Assembly: GCF_003254475.1 (NCBI RefSeq)
Contig: NZ_QFYQ01000001.1
Span: forward strand, 3,438,001-3,502,000
Direction: 5' to 3'
Source: Phenylobacterium soli
Lineage (GTDB): Bacteria > Pseudomonadota > Alphaproteobacteria > Caulobacterales > Caulobacteraceae
Length of the DNA stretch: 64,000 nt
In this document: positions 23,999-32,375 of the stretch, piece after piece
Numbering within the stretch: the stretch's first letter is position 1
How the letters are laid out: every line of letters starts with the position of its first letter
Notes under the pieces: model-generated
Database searches by the model: none
The model's input: the letters and a program-made list of their open reading frames with translations, nothing else
Told to the model about the DNA's origin: nothing
Translations under genes and position numbers: made by a program

Positions 23999-25336
23999 AT
24001 GACTGAGCCGAGCGCCTTCGACCGCCTGCGGGCGGCCCTTGCCGAGAAGACCGCCACCGCCGGGATCATCGGCCTGGGCTATGTCGGCCTGCCGCTGGCG
24101 GCGGCCGCGGGGCGGGGGGGGTTCCGGACGCTGGGGTTCGACATCGATCCGGCCAAGACGGTCGAGCTGAACGCCGGACGGTCCTACATCGAGGCGGTGA
24201 GCGCCCACGAGCTGAAGGGCCTCGTCGAGGCCGGCCGGTTCGAGGCGACCGCGGACTTCGCGCGCCTGTCCGACTGCGACGTGGTGGTCATCTGCGTGCC
24301 GACGCCGCTCGACCGGCACCGGGAGCCGGACCTGTCCTACATCGAGGCGACCGGGCGGGACATCGCCGCGGCCCTGCGGCCCGGCCAGCTGGTGGTGCTG
24401 GAATCGACCACCTACCCCGGCACCACCCGCGAGGTGTTGAAGCCGATCCTCGAGGCGACGGGCCTCGTCGGGGGCCGCGACTTCTTCCTCGGCTTCTCGC
24501 CGGAGCGCGAGGATCCCGGCAACTCCCGGTTCGAGACCGTCACCATCCCCAAGGTGGTGGCCGGCGACGGGCCGGAGGCCTCCGCCCTCGTCCAGGCCTT
24601 CTACGGCGCGGTGGTCAAGGAGGTGGTGCCGGTCTCGTCGCCGGACGTGGCCGAGGCGGTGAAGATCACCGAGAACGTCTTCCGGGCGGTCAACATCGCC
24701 CTCGTGAACGAGCTGAAGGTGATCTACGAGGCCATGGGCATCGACGTCTGGGAGGTGATCGAGGCCGCCAAGACCAAGCCCTTCGGCTTCATGCCCTTCT
24801 ATCCGGGCCCGGGCCTCGGCGGGCACTGCATCCCGATCGACCCTTTTTACCTGAGCTGGCGCTCGCGCGAGTTCGAGGTCGCGACGCGGTTCATCGAGCT
24901 GGCCGGCGAGATCAACACCGCCATGCCCGCCCGGGTCGTCGAGGTGCTGGCCCGCGCGCTGGACCAGCGCCACCAGAAGGCGCTCAGCGCGGCCCGCGTG
25001 CTGGTGCTCGGCCTCGCCTACAAGAAGAACGTCCGCGACGTGCGCGAGAGCCCGTCGTTCAAGCTGATGCACCTGCTGGAGGATCGCGGCGCCAAGGTCG
25101 ACTTCCACGACCCGCACGTCGACCAGGTTCCGCCGACCCGCGAGCACGCCGAGTTCACCGGCCGCGTCTCGGCGCCGCTGACCACCGACACCCTGAAGAC
25201 CTACGACGCGGTGCTGATCGCCACGGACCACGACGCCGTCGACTATACGCTGGTCGCCGAGGCCGCTCTCGTCGTCGACACCCGCAACGCCATGGCGGCC
25301 CGGGGCCTCGCCGGGGCCAACGTCGTCAAGGCTTGA
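23999..25336 (+). CDS. nucleotide-sugar 6-dehydrogenase (UDP-N-acetylhexosamine type, WbpA/TviB-like)
   Basis: A 445-residue three-domain enzyme of the UDP-glucose/UDP-GlcNAc dehydrogenase family. The NAD-binding motif is GIIGLGYVGLPLAAAA (about residues 22-37), followed by CVPTPLDRHREPDLSYI and GFSPEREDPGN. The catalytic cysteine is in GLGGHCIPIDPFYLSW (about residue 280). The GGHCIPIDPxYL form matches the N-acetylhexosamine dehydrogenases (WbpA, TviB, WecC) more than UDP-glucose dehydrogenase. It should supply a UDP-uronic acid for the polymer. The preferred sugar cannot be fixed from sequence. Confidence 0.9.
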   Translation: MTEPSAFDRLRAALAEKTATAGIIGLGYVGLPLAAAAGRGGFRTLGFDIDPAKTVELNAGRSYIEAVSAHELKGLVEAGRFEATADFARLSDCDVVVICVPTPLDRHREPDLSYIEATGRDIAAALRPGQLVVLESTTYPGTTREVLKPILEATGLVGGRDFFLGFSPEREDPGNSRFETVTIPKVVAGDGPEASALVQAFYGAVVKEVVPVSSPDVAEAVKITENVFRAVNIALVNELKVIYEAMGIDVWEVIEAAKTKPFGFMPFYPGPGLGGHCIPIDPFYLSWRSREFEVATRFIELAGEINTAMPARVVEVLARALDQRHQKALSAARVLVLGLAYKKNVRDVRESPSFKLMHLLEDRGAKVDFHDPHVDQVPPTREHAEFTGRVSAPLTTDTLKTYDAVLIATDHDAVDYTLVAEAALVVDTRNAMAARGLAGANVVKA

Positions 25337-25357
25337 GGCCGCGGCGCCGCGCGTCGC

Positions 25358-25750
25358 CTAGAGCAGAAGCGCAGGTTGCGTCAGGCGGCGCAGGCCGGCG
25401 CGCACCTGGTCCGGCGAGGCCGGCATCTCGAGGATGGCGGCCGGGCCGGCCGGCAGCAGGGTGCGGACCATCGCGCGCTCGCCGCGGGCGGCGAACACAA
25501 GGATCGGGCGCCCGGAGGCACGGCCAAGCCCGCCGATCAAGCCCCGCGCCCGGGCGGCGCCGGCGGTGGCGTCCAGCGCGACCAGGGTCACAGGCGCGGA
25601 TCGCAGGGCCGGGCTCGCGCGCGCCGCGTCCGGCAGGACGCGCAGCCCCGCCGCGAACAGCAACCGTCGCAGGAGCTCGCCGCGCCGGTCATCGTCGCTG
25701 AGCAGCAGCACGCGCTCGCCTGCCTGTCGCTCGCCGTTCAGCCGCCGCAT
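25358..25750 (-). CDS. degenerate receiver-like protein divergent from an HWE kinase
   Basis: A 130-residue protein with a response-regulator receiver pattern: VLLLSDDDRRGELLRRLLFA (acidic pocket), then LVALDATAG with Asp at the phospho-acceptor position, then ILVFAARGE (the usual Thr/Ser is Ala). The conserved Lys before the final helix is replaced (AILEMPASPDQ). It has no output domain. The ATG at 25750 has GGAG about 9 bases before it; longer frames upstream are unlikely. It is transcribed divergently from the CHASE/HWE kinase, and a single-domain receiver beside an HWE kinase is a common pairing. The missing residues suggest altered or lost phosphotransfer. Confidence 0.65.
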   Translation of the reverse strand: MRRLNGERQAGERVLLLSDDDRRGELLRRLLFAAGLRVLPDAARASPALRSAPVTLVALDATAGAARARGLIGGLGRASGRPILVFAARGERAMVRTLLPAGPAAILEMPASPDQVRAGLRRLTQPALLL

Positions 25751-25782
25751 CCTTGCCACTCCAGGTGAGGGCCCGCCGAAGT

Positions 25783-25822
25783 GGACGCTCCGCGCCGAGG
25801 GACGGGAAGGCGCGGAGCGTCC
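25783..25822. promoter_or_regulatory. 14-bp-arm inverted repeat in divergent promoter
   Basis: Arms GGACGCTCCGCGCC (25783-25796) and GGCGCGGAGCGTCC (25809-25822) are perfectly complementary around a 12-base loop. The element lies 33 bases upstream of the receiver-like gene and about 190 bases before the kinase start. It lacks a T run on either side. It may be an operator or, in the leader of the receiver-like gene, an RNA hairpin. A smaller dyad GTCTG-5-CAGAC follows at 25832-25846. Confidence 0.7.
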
Positions 25823-26013
25823 AGCCATGGAGTCTGCAAAACAGACATCCACACGCTCCGCCGGACGGCTTACAAAGCCCTGCACGGGCATGGTGCATCG
25901 CCCTTTACCCTACGCGCTCCGCTGAACAGCGCCTCAGGCTGGCGGCCAGGGTCGGAGGGCTTTTGTCCGGCAAACGCAGCCGAACCGACGGCAAACCGCG
26001 TTGTTGCAGGCAG

Positions 26014-27834
26014 ATGGACACCTCGCCGCCGGGCCGCGCCCTCACTGATTCCAACTCGTCCGACCCGGGCGCCGAAGCGGCGGCCAGCCGACCCTCGACG
26101 GGCGCCTCCTTCTCAGGCGCGGCCCCCGGGATGGCGAGGAACGGAGCCGGCGTTCGGCGGCCTGCCGCCCGGTCGTTGGCGGCGCGGTGGCTGGCGCGTC
26201 TGGCGGCCCATCGCGCCGCCCTGCTTGTGCTGGCGCTCGGCCTGGCCGCGACGCTCGGGGCCGATGTGACCCTGACGCGGCTTGCCGCAGCCAAGGACCA
26301 GGAGCGCTTCGACAACGTCGTCGCGCAGTCGAGCGAGCAGATCACCGGACGGCTCGATACCTACCGCGCAGTTCTGCGCGCCGGAGCGGGCCTCTTCGCG
26401 GCGCGGCCGGAGCCGGTCACCCAGGCGGAGTTCCGCGCCTTCGCCGACCGACTCGATCTGCCGGGCGTCTACCCGGGCATCCAGGGCCTGGGGTTCAGCC
26501 TGCGGACGCCGGACCGGGGCGGGCCGGCGACGCAGCGGCTGCTGGCCCAGATGGGCGTGCCCGGTCTGACCTTGAGGACCGCCGCCGCGCCGGGCGAGGA
26601 GGTCCACGCCATCGTCTTCCTCGAGCCCCTCGATCGCCGCAACCAGACGGCTCTGGGCTTCGACATGTTCGCCGATCCGGTGCGCCGGGCCGCGATGGCG
26701 GAGGCCCGCGACACGGGCCGGGCGGTGATGTCCGGCAAGGTGCGGCTGGTGCAGGAGATCACCGGCGGCGCCCAGGCCGGCTTCCTGCTCTACCAGCCCG
26801 TCTACCGCGGCGGCGCAGTCCCGCCCGACGTGGCCAGCCGCCGCGAGCGGCTGCAGGGCTTCGTCTACGCCCCCTTCCGCGCGGACGACCTGTTGGCCGG
26901 GATCTTCCGCGGCCAGCCGCACCCGCGCCTGGACTTCGCGATCTACGACGGGCCGGTGACGCCCGAGAACCTGCTGCACCGCTCGTTCAGCGGGTCGGAG
27001 GCGGAGCTGGCGCGGCGGGCCTCGCACACCACGCGTCGCACCCTGCGCCTGGCCGACCGCAACTGGACCCTCGTGTTCTACGCCCGCCCGGACTTCGAAC
27101 TCGGTTCGAGCCGCGGCCTGATCTGGCCGTTCATCGTCGGCGGCCTCGTGGCCACCCTGCTGGTGGCGGCCGCCACGGCGCGCGAGACCCGCGCCCGGCG
27201 CGCCGCCGAGCAGGAGGTCGCCGCGCGGCAGGCGCTGGAGGACCAGCGCCAGCTGCTGATCGCCGAGCTCAATCACCGGGTGAAGAACACACTTTCCGCC
27301 GTCCAGGCGATCGCCGCCCAGACCATCGGCCGCGACGGCGACCCGCGCGCCGCGCGGGCGGCGTTCGAGGCGCGCCTCCTGGCCCTCAGCCACGCCCATG
27401 ACCTGCTCACCCGCGAGCGCTGGCAGGGGGCGCAGCTTATGGAGTTGGCGGCCCTGGAGCTCGCCCCTTATCGGCGCGGCCGCAACGTCGTCATCGAGGG
27501 GCCGGCGACGAGCCTCAGCCCCGACCAGTGCGTCGCCCTCGCCATGGCCCTGCACGAGCTCACGACCAACGCCGCCAAGTACGGCGCCCTGTCGACAGCG
27601 GCCGGCGCTCTCAGCCTCACCTGGACGCACCAGAGCGCCGCCAGCGGGGGGACTCTCGAACTCCTCTGGCGCGAGCGCGGCGGCCCGCCGGTGGCCAAGC
27701 CCAGCCGCCGGGGGTTCGGCCTGCGCCTTATCGAGCAAGGTGTTGCGCGGCAGCTCCGCGCCGAGGTGGAGGTCCTCTTCCAACCCGAGGGGCTGGCCTG
27801 CCGCATCGTCCTGCCCCTGGCCGCAGTTACCTAG
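26014..27834 (+). CDS. CHASE-domain HWE-family sensor histidine kinase
   Basis: A 606-residue membrane sensor kinase. TM1 (about 63-83) is followed by a periplasmic CHASE domain (about 110-310, containing FADRLDLPGVYPGIQGLGFS), TM2 (about 368-386), a short coiled coil, then an HWE kinase core: H-box LIAELNHRVKNTLSAVQAIA (about 415-434), N-box ALHELTTNAAKYGAL (about 511) and the WRERGGPP signature (about 549). HWE kinases are enriched in alphaproteobacteria and often feed stress or light responses. The start is uncertain: ATG at 26014 gives a long cytoplasmic lead, and ATG at 26131 is an alternative. The gene end overlaps the convergent thiolase by 4 bases. Confidence 0.87.
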   Translation: MDTSPPGRALTDSNSSDPGAEAAASRPSTGASFSGAAPGMARNGAGVRRPAARSLAARWLARLAAHRAALLVLALGLAATLGADVTLTRLAAAKDQERFDNVVAQSSEQITGRLDTYRAVLRAGAGLFAARPEPVTQAEFRAFADRLDLPGVYPGIQGLGFSLRTPDRGGPATQRLLAQMGVPGLTLRTAAAPGEEVHAIVFLEPLDRRNQTALGFDMFADPVRRAAMAEARDTGRAVMSGKVRLVQEITGGAQAGFLLYQPVYRGGAVPPDVASRRERLQGFVYAPFRADDLLAGIFRGQPHPRLDFAIYDGPVTPENLLHRSFSGSEAELARRASHTTRRTLRLADRNWTLVFYARPDFELGSSRGLIWPFIVGGLVATLLVAAATARETRARRAAEQEVAARQALEDQRQLLIAELNHRVKNTLSAVQAIAAQTIGRDGDPRAARAAFEARLLALSHAHDLLTRERWQGAQLMELAALELAPYRRGRNVVIEGPATSLSPDQCVALAMALHELTTNAAKYGALSTAAGALSLTWTHQSAASGGTLELLWRERGGPPVAKPSRRGFGLRLIEQGVARQLRAEVEVLFQPEGLACRIVLPLAAVT

Positions 27835-29039
27835 GCGGTCCGCTCCAGAACCATGGCGGCGCCGACCCCCACGCCACCGGTGGCCACGACCAGCCCCGTT
27901 TCCGCCTCCAACTGAACCATGTCGTCCAGCAAGGTGGTGGTCAGGACCGCGCCGGTCGCGCCCATCGGGTGGCCCATGGCCAGGTGCCCGCCGTTCGGGT
28001 TCACCCGCGCCGGGTCGCACGGGTAGTCGCGCTCGAAAAGGGCCGGCGCCGCGGCGAAGGCCTCCATGAACTCCACCGCGCCCACCTGGTCGAGGGCGAG
28101 GCCGGCGCGCGCGACAACCTGCTCCATGGCCCGGAAGCCGGCGGTCAGCTGGAGCACGTGGTCGTCGGCGCATTCGGCCACGGCCCGGACGCGGGCCAGT
28201 GGCGTGAGGCCGTAACGCTGGCCGGCCTCGGCCGAGCCTACCAGCACGAGGGCGGCGCCGTCGGCGATCGGCGGACAGTGGGCGACGGTGTGGACGTGCT
28301 CCACCTTGTTCAGCCCCGGCGTGTTGCCGACCAGGATCTCGTCGTAGCCCTGGGCGCCGGCGGCGGCGAACACCGGCTCCAGGCGCGCCAGGGTGGCGCC
28401 GTCGCCGAAGTCGCGGATGTTCTCGTCATTGGCCAGGGCCACGGTCCCGTCGGCGCCGAGCACCGGGATCACCCGGCCGTCGTAGCGGCCGTCGCGCCAG
28501 GCGGCCGCGGCCCGTGCGTGCGAGCGCAGCACCATGGCGTCGAGCGCCTCGCGCGGCAGGCCCTCGCGCGTGGCCATCAGGTCCGCGGCGAGCCCGACCG
28601 GGGCCCAGCCCATCTGCGCCGCCAGGGCCATGTCGCTGTAGTAGTCGGCGCGGTCGGCCAGGAAGGGCGCCTGGGACATGCTCTCCACGCCCCCGGCGAG
28701 AGCGAGATCCACCTGCCCTGTGGCCACGCGCCGGGCCGCATCGGCCACGGCCGAGAGGCCCGAGACGCAGAAGTTGTTGATCGTCAGGCAGGCCACGCTG
28801 TCGGGCAGGCCGGCGCGGATCCTGGCCGCCAGGGCGACGTGCCCGCCCTGCCCGCCGACCTGGGTCACGCAGCCGAGGGTGAAGTGGCCCGCGGCGCGCA
28901 CGGCCTCGGCGCCATTGCGCCGCTCGAGCGCGCGGACAAGCTGCTCGACCAGCGCGACGGGCGGGATCGCGGCGAGCGCGCCGCCGGGGCGTCCTTTGCC
29001 GCGCGGCGTCCGCGCCGCGTCGAAGACATAGACGTCCAT
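27831..29039 (-). CDS. thiolase family protein with altered active site
   Basis: A 402-residue thiolase-fold protein. The acyl-accepting cysteine is present (NNFCVSGLSAVADAARRVA, about residue 91) and so is the His loop GGHLAMGHPMGATGAV. However, the usual NEAFA motif reads MEAFA, and the C-terminal CxGGG-type motif reads ATGGVGVGAAM, so the second catalytic cysteine is Thr. It might act as a degradative beta-ketothiolase with altered chemistry, or in a decarboxylative or deacylating role. ATG at 29039 follows GAGGTGGGG. A copy of the shared 18-bp element (29072-29089) lies 32 bases upstream. It is a single-gene unit at the edge of the catabolic island. Confidence 0.82.
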   Translation of the reverse strand: MDVYVFDAARTPRGKGRPGGALAAIPPVALVEQLVRALERRNGAEAVRAAGHFTLGCVTQVGGQGGHVALAARIRAGLPDSVACLTINNFCVSGLSAVADAARRVATGQVDLALAGGVESMSQAPFLADRADYYSDMALAAQMGWAPVGLAADLMATREGLPREALDAMVLRSHARAAAAWRDGRYDGRVIPVLGADGTVALANDENIRDFGDGATLARLEPVFAAAGAQGYDEILVGNTPGLNKVEHVHTVAHCPPIADGAALVLVGSAEAGQRYGLTPLARVRAVAECADDHVLQLTAGFRAMEQVVARAGLALDQVGAVEFMEAFAAAPALFERDYPCDPARVNPNGGHLAMGHPMGATGAVLTTTLLDDMVQLEAETGLVVATGGVGVGAAMVLERTA

Positions 29040-29071
29040 CCCCACCTCTAGATCTGAAGCCCCCGGATTGA

Positions 29072-29089
29072 GTCTTGTAAAGCAAGTGA
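29072..29089 (-). promoter_or_regulatory. shared 18-bp element, copy 1 (thiolase)
   Basis: Read on the minus strand it is TCACTTGCTTTACAAGAC, with a perfect CTTG-5-CAAG dyad. It lies 32 bases before the thiolase start and points in its direction. It belongs to the repeated element described under the regulon finding. Confidence 0.7.
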
Positions 29090-29139
29090 CCAGCCCGCGG
29101 AAAGCCCCAAGCGTGCGGCGCGCCAGAGGCCGGGCGGCC

Positions 29140-29595
29140 TTACTGGCCGCGCAGCGCCTTCTCGAGGCTGGCCCGGTCGTAATATTCCCGCCATTCGCGG
29201 ACCTTGCCGTCGCGGATGTCGAGGACGCCGACCACCGGCACGGCCCCGGGATGGCCGTTGTAGACGAAGCGGTCGGTGCGCTCGATGAACACCAGGCCGT
29301 CGATCACGCCGATGTGGGCGACGTCGAGGGTGACGCCGTCGGGCGCGCCCTTCCCGAGCGCGGCGATGCGCGCATAGATCGCCGGCCGGCCGGCCACCGG
29401 CTCCAGCATCATGGAGCGCAGCACGCCGTCTTCGGCGAACAGGTCGGCGACCTTGCGCCAGTCGGCGGACTTCCAGGCGGCGATCATCTCGCGGGCCACG
29501 GCGATGCGGCTGGCGTCCGTGTCACCGGCCAGCGCGGGAGAGGCCGCGCCCATCAGGATGGCGCCCGCGACCAAGGCGGCGGTCAATCTTCTCAT
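29140..29595 (-). CDS. exported NTF2/SnoaL-like protein
   Basis: A 151-residue protein with a signal peptide (MRRLTAALVAGAILMGAASP, cleavage after ALA) and an NTF2-like cone fold of the limonene-epoxide-hydrolase/SnoaL type (AWKSADWRKVADLFAEDGVL, then PVVGVLDIRDGKVREWREYY). The DW and REYYD positions match the cytoplasmic paralogue at 32897-33313. GGGGAG lies about 11 bases before the ATG. Members of the fold act as isomerases, hydrolases or binding proteins; the reaction is unknown. Its export to the periplasm is unusual for the fold. Confidence 0.75.
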   Translation of the reverse strand: MRRLTAALVAGAILMGAASPALAGDTDASRIAVAREMIAAWKSADWRKVADLFAEDGVLRSMMLEPVAGRPAIYARIAALGKGAPDGVTLDVAHIGVIDGLVFIERTDRFVYNGHPGAVPVVGVLDIRDGKVREWREYYDRASLEKALRGQ

Positions 29596-29638
29596 CTGGT
29601 TTCGCTCCCCGTCGGTCGTGCGGATTTGGTCGCCGACA

Positions 29639-29656
29639 TCACTTGCATAACAAGAC
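29639..29656 (+). promoter_or_regulatory. shared 18-bp element, copy 2 (NTF2 / carotenoid oxygenase)
   Basis: The plus strand reads TCACTTGCATAACAAGAC, with a perfect CTTG-5-CAAG dyad. It lies between divergent genes, 43 bases from the exported NTF2-like start and 63 bases before the carotenoid oxygenase start, and points toward the oxygenase. Confidence 0.75.
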
Positions 29657-29719
29657 CATGGTGCTAGGTTGAACGCAAGGGCCGCGCCGAGGCGCGCCGC
29701 ACATGCTCGGAGATCGGTG

Positions 29720-31198
29720 ATGAAGATGGAGCGCCTACCGCCGGTGCGGACCTCGCTCGGGCCCAGCAACCATCCCTACATGACGGGACCCTGGACGCCG
29801 CTCCACGAGGAGGTGGACGCGACCGACCTGCAGGTCATCGAGGGGACCATCCCCACCGACATCGACGGCATCTACGTGCGCAACACGGAGAATCCCGTCC
29901 ACCAGGCGCTCGGCCGCTACCACCCGTTCGACGGCGACGGCATGCTGCACATGATCAGCATCCAGAACGGCCGCGCCGACTACCGCAACCGCTTCGTGCG
30001 CACCCGCGGTTTCCAGGCCGAGCAGGAGGCGGGCCAGGCGCTCTGGGGCGGGCTGATGGACGGCCCGGACGTCTCGCTGCGGCCGGGATACGGCTGTCAC
30101 GGCGGACTGAAGGACTCGTCGTCGACCGACGTGGTCGTGCACGGCGGCAAGATCGTCTCGACCTTCTACCAGTGCGGCGAAGCCTACTGGCTGGATCCGG
30201 ACACCCTGGAGCAGGGCGGCGTGGCGAGCTGGGGCCCGCTGGACGGCGTCTCGGCCCACACCAAGATCGACGAGGCGACCGGCGAGCTGCTGTTCTTCAA
30301 CTACTCGAAGTCCGCGCCCCACATGCACTACGGCGTGGTCGACAGGCACGGGAAGCTCGTCCACTACGTGCCGACGCCGACGCCGGGCCCGCGCCTGCCG
30401 CACGACATGGTCTTCACGACCAACTACTCGATCCTCAACGACCTGCCGGTGTTCTGGGACCAGGACCTGCTGCGCAAGGGCGTCCATGCGGTGCGCGCGC
30501 ATCCGGGGATCCCGTCGCGGTTCGGGATCATCCCGCGCTACGGCGACACCAAGGACCTGCGCTGGTTCGAGGCCGAGCCGACCTACGTTCTGCACTTCCT
30601 CAACGCCTACGAGGACGGCGACGAGATCGTCATGGACGGCTACTTCCAGGAGAACCCGACGCCGCGCCCGCTGGCCGACGCGCCGGACGGCTTCGGCCAC
30701 ATGATGGCGTTCCTCGACGAACACTCCTTCCGGCCCAAGCTGCACCGCTGGCGGTTCAACCTGAAGACCGGCGAGACGCGCGAGCACCACATGGACGACC
30801 GCATCCTGGAGTTCGGGATGTTCAACCAGCGCTACGCCGGCAAGCCCTACCGCTACGCCTATTCCACCAAGACCAAGCCGGGCTGGTTCCTGTTCAACGG
30901 CTACGTGAAGCACGACCTGGAGACCGGGGAGTCCTGGGCGCTGGACCTGCCGGAGGGCCGCTACGCCAGCGAGTCTCCCTTCGTGCCGCGCATCGGCGCC
31001 AAGGACGAGGACGACGGCTACCTGATCAGCTTCATCATCGACGAGAACACCCAGACCTCGGAGTGCATCCTGGTGGACTGCAAGCGCTTCTCTGAGGGCC
31101 CCGTCGTCCGCATCGCCCTGCCGCACAAGATTTCGAGCGGCACCCACAGCGTCTGGGCCGATCGCGCCTTCATCCGCGACGGCCTGATCGCCGGCTAA
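29720..31198 (+). CDS. carotenoid oxygenase family protein (lignostilbene-dioxygenase-like)
   Basis: A 492-residue seven-bladed beta-propeller dioxygenase that cleaves a C=C bond using Fe(II) held by four histidines. Candidate ligands are visible in VSAHTKID, RLPHDMVFTTNY, YVLHFLNAYEDGD and SSGTHSVWAD. The N-terminus DGIYVRNTENPV and HPFDGDGMLH are family signatures. GGAG lies 7 bases before the ATG at 29720. No carotenoid synthesis genes are nearby; the company of CoA ligases, thiolases and SDRs favours a catabolic substrate such as a stilbene, phenylpropenoid or terpenoid, which is inference. The first gene of a unit continuing into the SDR and an NTF2-like gene. Confidence 0.9.
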   Translation: MKMERLPPVRTSLGPSNHPYMTGPWTPLHEEVDATDLQVIEGTIPTDIDGIYVRNTENPVHQALGRYHPFDGDGMLHMISIQNGRADYRNRFVRTRGFQAEQEAGQALWGGLMDGPDVSLRPGYGCHGGLKDSSSTDVVVHGGKIVSTFYQCGEAYWLDPDTLEQGGVASWGPLDGVSAHTKIDEATGELLFFNYSKSAPHMHYGVVDRHGKLVHYVPTPTPGPRLPHDMVFTTNYSILNDLPVFWDQDLLRKGVHAVRAHPGIPSRFGIIPRYGDTKDLRWFEAEPTYVLHFLNAYEDGDEIVMDGYFQENPTPRPLADAPDGFGHMMAFLDEHSFRPKLHRWRFNLKTGETREHHMDDRILEFGMFNQRYAGKPYRYAYSTKTKPGWFLFNGYVKHDLETGESWALDLPEGRYASESPFVPRIGAKDEDDGYLISFIIDENTQTSECILVDCKRFSEGPVVRIALPHKISSGTHSVWADRAFIRDGLIAG

Positions 31199-31218
31199 CC
31201 TTCAGCAGCAGAGACTCC

Positions 31219-31977
31219 ATGGAAATCCAGGATAGTGTCGTCCTCGTCACGGGCGGCAACCGTGGCATCGGCGAAGCCTTCGTGCGCGCCTTCCTCGCCG
31301 CCGGCGCGGCCAAGGTCTACGTCGGCGCGCGGGACGTGAAGAACGCACAGCACCTCGTCGACGAGGGGCAGGGCCGCGTCGTGGCGGTCGAGCTCGACGT
31401 CTCGAAGCCCGAGCAGATCGAGGCCGCGGCGGCCAAGTGCCAGGACGTCAGCATCCTGGTGAACAACGCCGGCCAGTTCTCAATGCAGACGCTCCTGAAG
31501 GCGCCGGACCTTTCCGCCGCGCGGATGGAGATGGAGGTCAACTACTTCGGCCCGCTGGCCATGTGCCGGGCGTTCGCGCCGATCCTGGCGCGGCACAAGG
31601 AGAGCGCCATCGCCAACGTCCTGTCGGCCGGCGGCATCGTGGCGGTTCCGGGGATGGGCGGCTACAGCCCCTCCAAGTTCGCCGGCCGCGCCATGAGCAC
31701 CTGCCTGCGGGCCGAGCTCGCGCCGCAGAACACCAGCGTGACCGCCCTTATCGTCGGCTCGGTGGACACCCGCATGGCCAGCCACGTGGAAGGCTTCAAG
31801 GAGAGCCCGGCGACCATCGCCGACGCCGCGCTGAAGGCGATCCGCCGCGGCGCCACCGAGATCGACACCGACTTCATGGCGGTGGACGTCCGCGCCAACC
31901 TGGCCCGCGATCCCGCCGGCTTCGAACTGCAGATGCGGCGCTCGCTGTCGGGCGAGCGCGTCACCACCGGCCGCTGA
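31219..31977 (+). CDS. short-chain dehydrogenase/reductase
   Basis: A 252-residue SDR. The cofactor motif is VTGGNRGIGEAFVRAFL (about residues 11-27), followed by NNAGQ and the catalytic YSPSK (about residue 151) with the serine in NVLSAGGI. Lack of an acidic residue right after the second strand (VGARDVKN) leaves NAD/NADP preference open. It follows the carotenoid oxygenase by 20 bases and would oxidise or reduce a cleavage product. Confidence 0.88.
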   Translation: MEIQDSVVLVTGGNRGIGEAFVRAFLAAGAAKVYVGARDVKNAQHLVDEGQGRVVAVELDVSKPEQIEAAAAKCQDVSILVNNAGQFSMQTLLKAPDLSAARMEMEVNYFGPLAMCRAFAPILARHKESAIANVLSAGGIVAVPGMGGYSPSKFAGRAMSTCLRAELAPQNTSVTALIVGSVDTRMASHVEGFKESPATIADAALKAIRRGATEIDTDFMAVDVRANLARDPAGFELQMRRSLSGERVTTGR

Positions 31978-31988
31978 GGGGAGCCGCC

Positions 31989-32375
31989 ATGACCGCCCAG
32001 GACTATGTGGATTTCGCCAGGCGCTTCGTAGGGGCCATCCAGGCCGGCGACACCGCCACGGTGCGCGACTGCTACGCGCCTGACGCCAAGATCTGGCACA
32101 ACAACGACGGCGTCGAGCAGACCGTGGACCAGAACATGAAGGTCCTCGACTGGTTCATCCGCGCCCTGCCCGACCGCAACTACCGGGTCCAGCGGGTCGA
32201 GGCCCTGCCGGACGGCTTCGTGCAGCAGCACGTGCTCGAGGCGACCCTGCCCGACGGCGAGAAGTGGGCCATGGACGCCTGTGTCGTGGTGCGGATGAAG
32301 GACGGCAAGATCACCCGTCTCGACGAGTACATCGACTCCGCCAAGTCGGCCGCGCTGCGCAAGTTCGGCCGCTAG
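31989..32375 (+). CDS. NTF2/SnoaL-like protein
   Basis: A 128-residue cytoplasmic NTF2-like protein (FARRFVGAIQAGDTATVRDC, then WAMDACVVVRMKDGKITRLD). It has no signal peptide. GAGGGGAG precedes the ATG, which lies 11 bases after the SDR stop, so it is third in the oxygenase unit. Proteins of this fold isomerise, dehydrate or bind small hydrophobic molecules; the precise role here is unknown. Its 3' end overlaps the convergent NTF2-like gene by 4 bases. Confidence 0.8.
   Translation: MTAQDYVDFARRFVGAIQAGDTATVRDCYAPDAKIWHNNDGVEQTVDQNMKVLDWFIRALPDRNYRVQRVEALPDGFVQQHVLEATLPDGEKWAMDACVVVRMKDGKITRLDEYIDSAKSAALRKFGR

Noticed and set aside
26113..28173. 686-codon minus-strand open frame
   Set aside because: It is antisense to the CHASE/HWE kinase, which has complete H- and N-boxes. 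The antisense product is Arg/Gly-rich filler.
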